Below, one piece after another: positions 63,545 through 64,000 of a stretch of 64,000 nt of DNA. The stretch lies in the NCBI RefSeq assembly GCF_000426925.1, contig NZ_KE384696.1:111406-175405 (forward strand). The letters are read 5' to 3'. Source of the stretch: Dolichospermum circinale AWQC310F. Its GTDB lineage: Bacteria; Cyanobacteriota; Cyanobacteriia; Cyanobacteriales; Nostocaceae. Below the pieces are notes generated by a model. The model made no database searches, was not told where the DNA came from, and saw nothing but the letters and a program-made list of their open reading frames with translations. Position numbers and translations under genes: made by a program. Every line of letters starts with the position of its first letter. Within the stretch, counting starts at the first letter, position 1.

Positions 63545-64000
63545 TTAGAAAATAAAAATTATCTGTAAATACCATTCTTGATTTTGGCGGATAATTTGAA
63601 TTTGTTGGATAAATTCGCGGAAGTAAAATCGTCGTTCTACTTCTGATAAATCCAACCAAAATTGAGGAATGGAAACAGCTTGAGCTACAGAACGCAAATT
63701 AACAGGAGGAAGAATTGCTAACTTAGCTTGAAGTTGAGAAATTTCTGTGCGGAGTTTGTAAGCTCTTAATTTTGCAGTTTCTGGATCTAAAATTCCAGTT
63801 TCTATGAAAGTGGGTAATTTATCAAGAATTTCTTGTTGATGAGATATACTATCCCCTAAACTATTTTTAATAGCATCTAATTGGGGAAAATTCATTCCCG
63901 CTACAGCTAAAGGTAAATCTCGACAAACACTATCAATGGTTTTTTCTAAAACTACTTGGTAAGGAATAGCACGACATTTTGGTTTTTGAGGACAGTTGAT
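63545..64000 (-). CDS. C-terminal part of a probable serine site-specific recombinase (XisF-like)
   Basis: The frame is open to the right edge, so the gene is partial at its 5' end. It reads CPQKPKCRAIPYQVVLEKTI at the edge, resembling the end of a recombinase zinc ribbon. A coiled-coil segment follows (ISHQQEILDKLPTFIETGIL, LRTEISQLQAKLAIL), then LSEVERRFYFREFIQQIQII. This matches the C-terminal region of XisF-type large serine recombinases in heterocystous cyanobacteria. The catalytic N-terminus is outside the window. Its stop codon is 1 bp from that of the convergent gene. Confidence 0.6.
   Translation of the reverse strand: MNCPQKPKCRAIPYQVVLEKTIDSVCRDLPLAVAGMNFPQLDAIKNSLGDSISHQQEILDKLPTFIETGILDPETAKLRAYKLRTEISQLQAKLAILPPVNLRSVAQAVSIPQFWLDLSEVERRFYFREFIQQIQIIRQNQEWYLQIIFIF

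Noticed and set aside
1-64000. tRNA, rRNA, tmRNA or replication origin
   Set aside because: I scanned the gaps for cloverleaf-like GC-rich blocks and saw none; a covariance-model search would be decisive.

Overview
The window looks like chromosome from a filamentous, probably heterocyst-forming cyanobacterium (Nostocales; Anabaena/Dolichospermum/Nodularia-like). The evidence is AT-rich DNA with many GCGATCGC (HIP1) octamers, a beta-carboxysome operon, the photosystem I assembly gene ycf3, the low-CO2 NDH-1 genes ndhF3-ndhD3-cupA, cyAbrB and group 2 sigma genes. Heptanucleotide tandem repeats (STRRs) and small palindromic MITE/REP elements sit in many gaps between genes. I saw no tRNA, rRNA or CRISPR array.

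Layout. 0-10.7 kb: an ABC ATPase flanked by inverted repeat copies, ycf3, gatC, glutamate dehydrogenase with a possible NtcA box, a carotenoid oxygenase next to a BT1-family transporter, a secreted-protein gene broken by a 20-bp tandem duplication, and the succinate dehydrogenase flavoprotein. 10.9-21 kb: rpsU (S21), a coiled-coil protein, an Ig-like/beta-propeller membrane protein between two inverted heptamer arrays, a two-gene permease pair with a possible structured leader, a secreted trypsin-like protease fused to a GUN4 domain, and two Uma2-type nuclease genes.

21-31 kb is a CO2-concentrating cluster. On the minus strand ccmK2-ccmK1-ccmL-ccmM-ccmN-ccmO encode carboxysome shell and scaffold. 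Divergently, across a 641-bp intergenic region, ndhF3-ndhD3-cupA encode the inducible CO2-uptake NDH-1 module. One arm hydrates CO2 to bicarbonate; the other packages Rubisco and carbonic anhydrase. CcmM has the zinc histidines and Cys194/Cys200 of an active gamma-carbonic anhydrase, and an internal Shine-Dalgarno plus GTG for the short Rubisco-linker form.

31-34 kb is an accessory and decaying strip: a zinc-ribbon Ser/Thr kinase, a frameshifted HigA-like antitoxin remnant, a TOPRIM-like gene with two in-frame stops, and an intact parDE pair between near-identical direct repeats. 34-47 kb returns to core genes: a 2Fe-2S protein, dps, carB, a group 2 sigma factor (probably sigD), mutT, an MNT-HEPN toxin-antitoxin pair, a CBS protein, an nblB-like HEAT protein behind a 262-bp repeat array, and bioU (suicide biotin-synthesis enzyme). 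47-57 kb: pilB-pilT-pilC with MITEs in its 3' spacers, plsC, an ISAs1-type transposase scrap, a DUF2288 protein, pyrR, cbiB and an Rrf2 regulator. 57-64 kb: cyAbrB, a ClC chloride transporter lacking the internal proton glutamate, a family-39 glycosyltransferase, a large unknown membrane/coiled-coil protein, and the 3' part of a probable serine recombinase running off the right edge.

No wholly new multi-gene system stands out. The observations most worth follow-up are the broken genes, MITEs that touch stop codons, the protease-GUN4 fusion, the candidate RNA and operator structures, and the recombinase edge.
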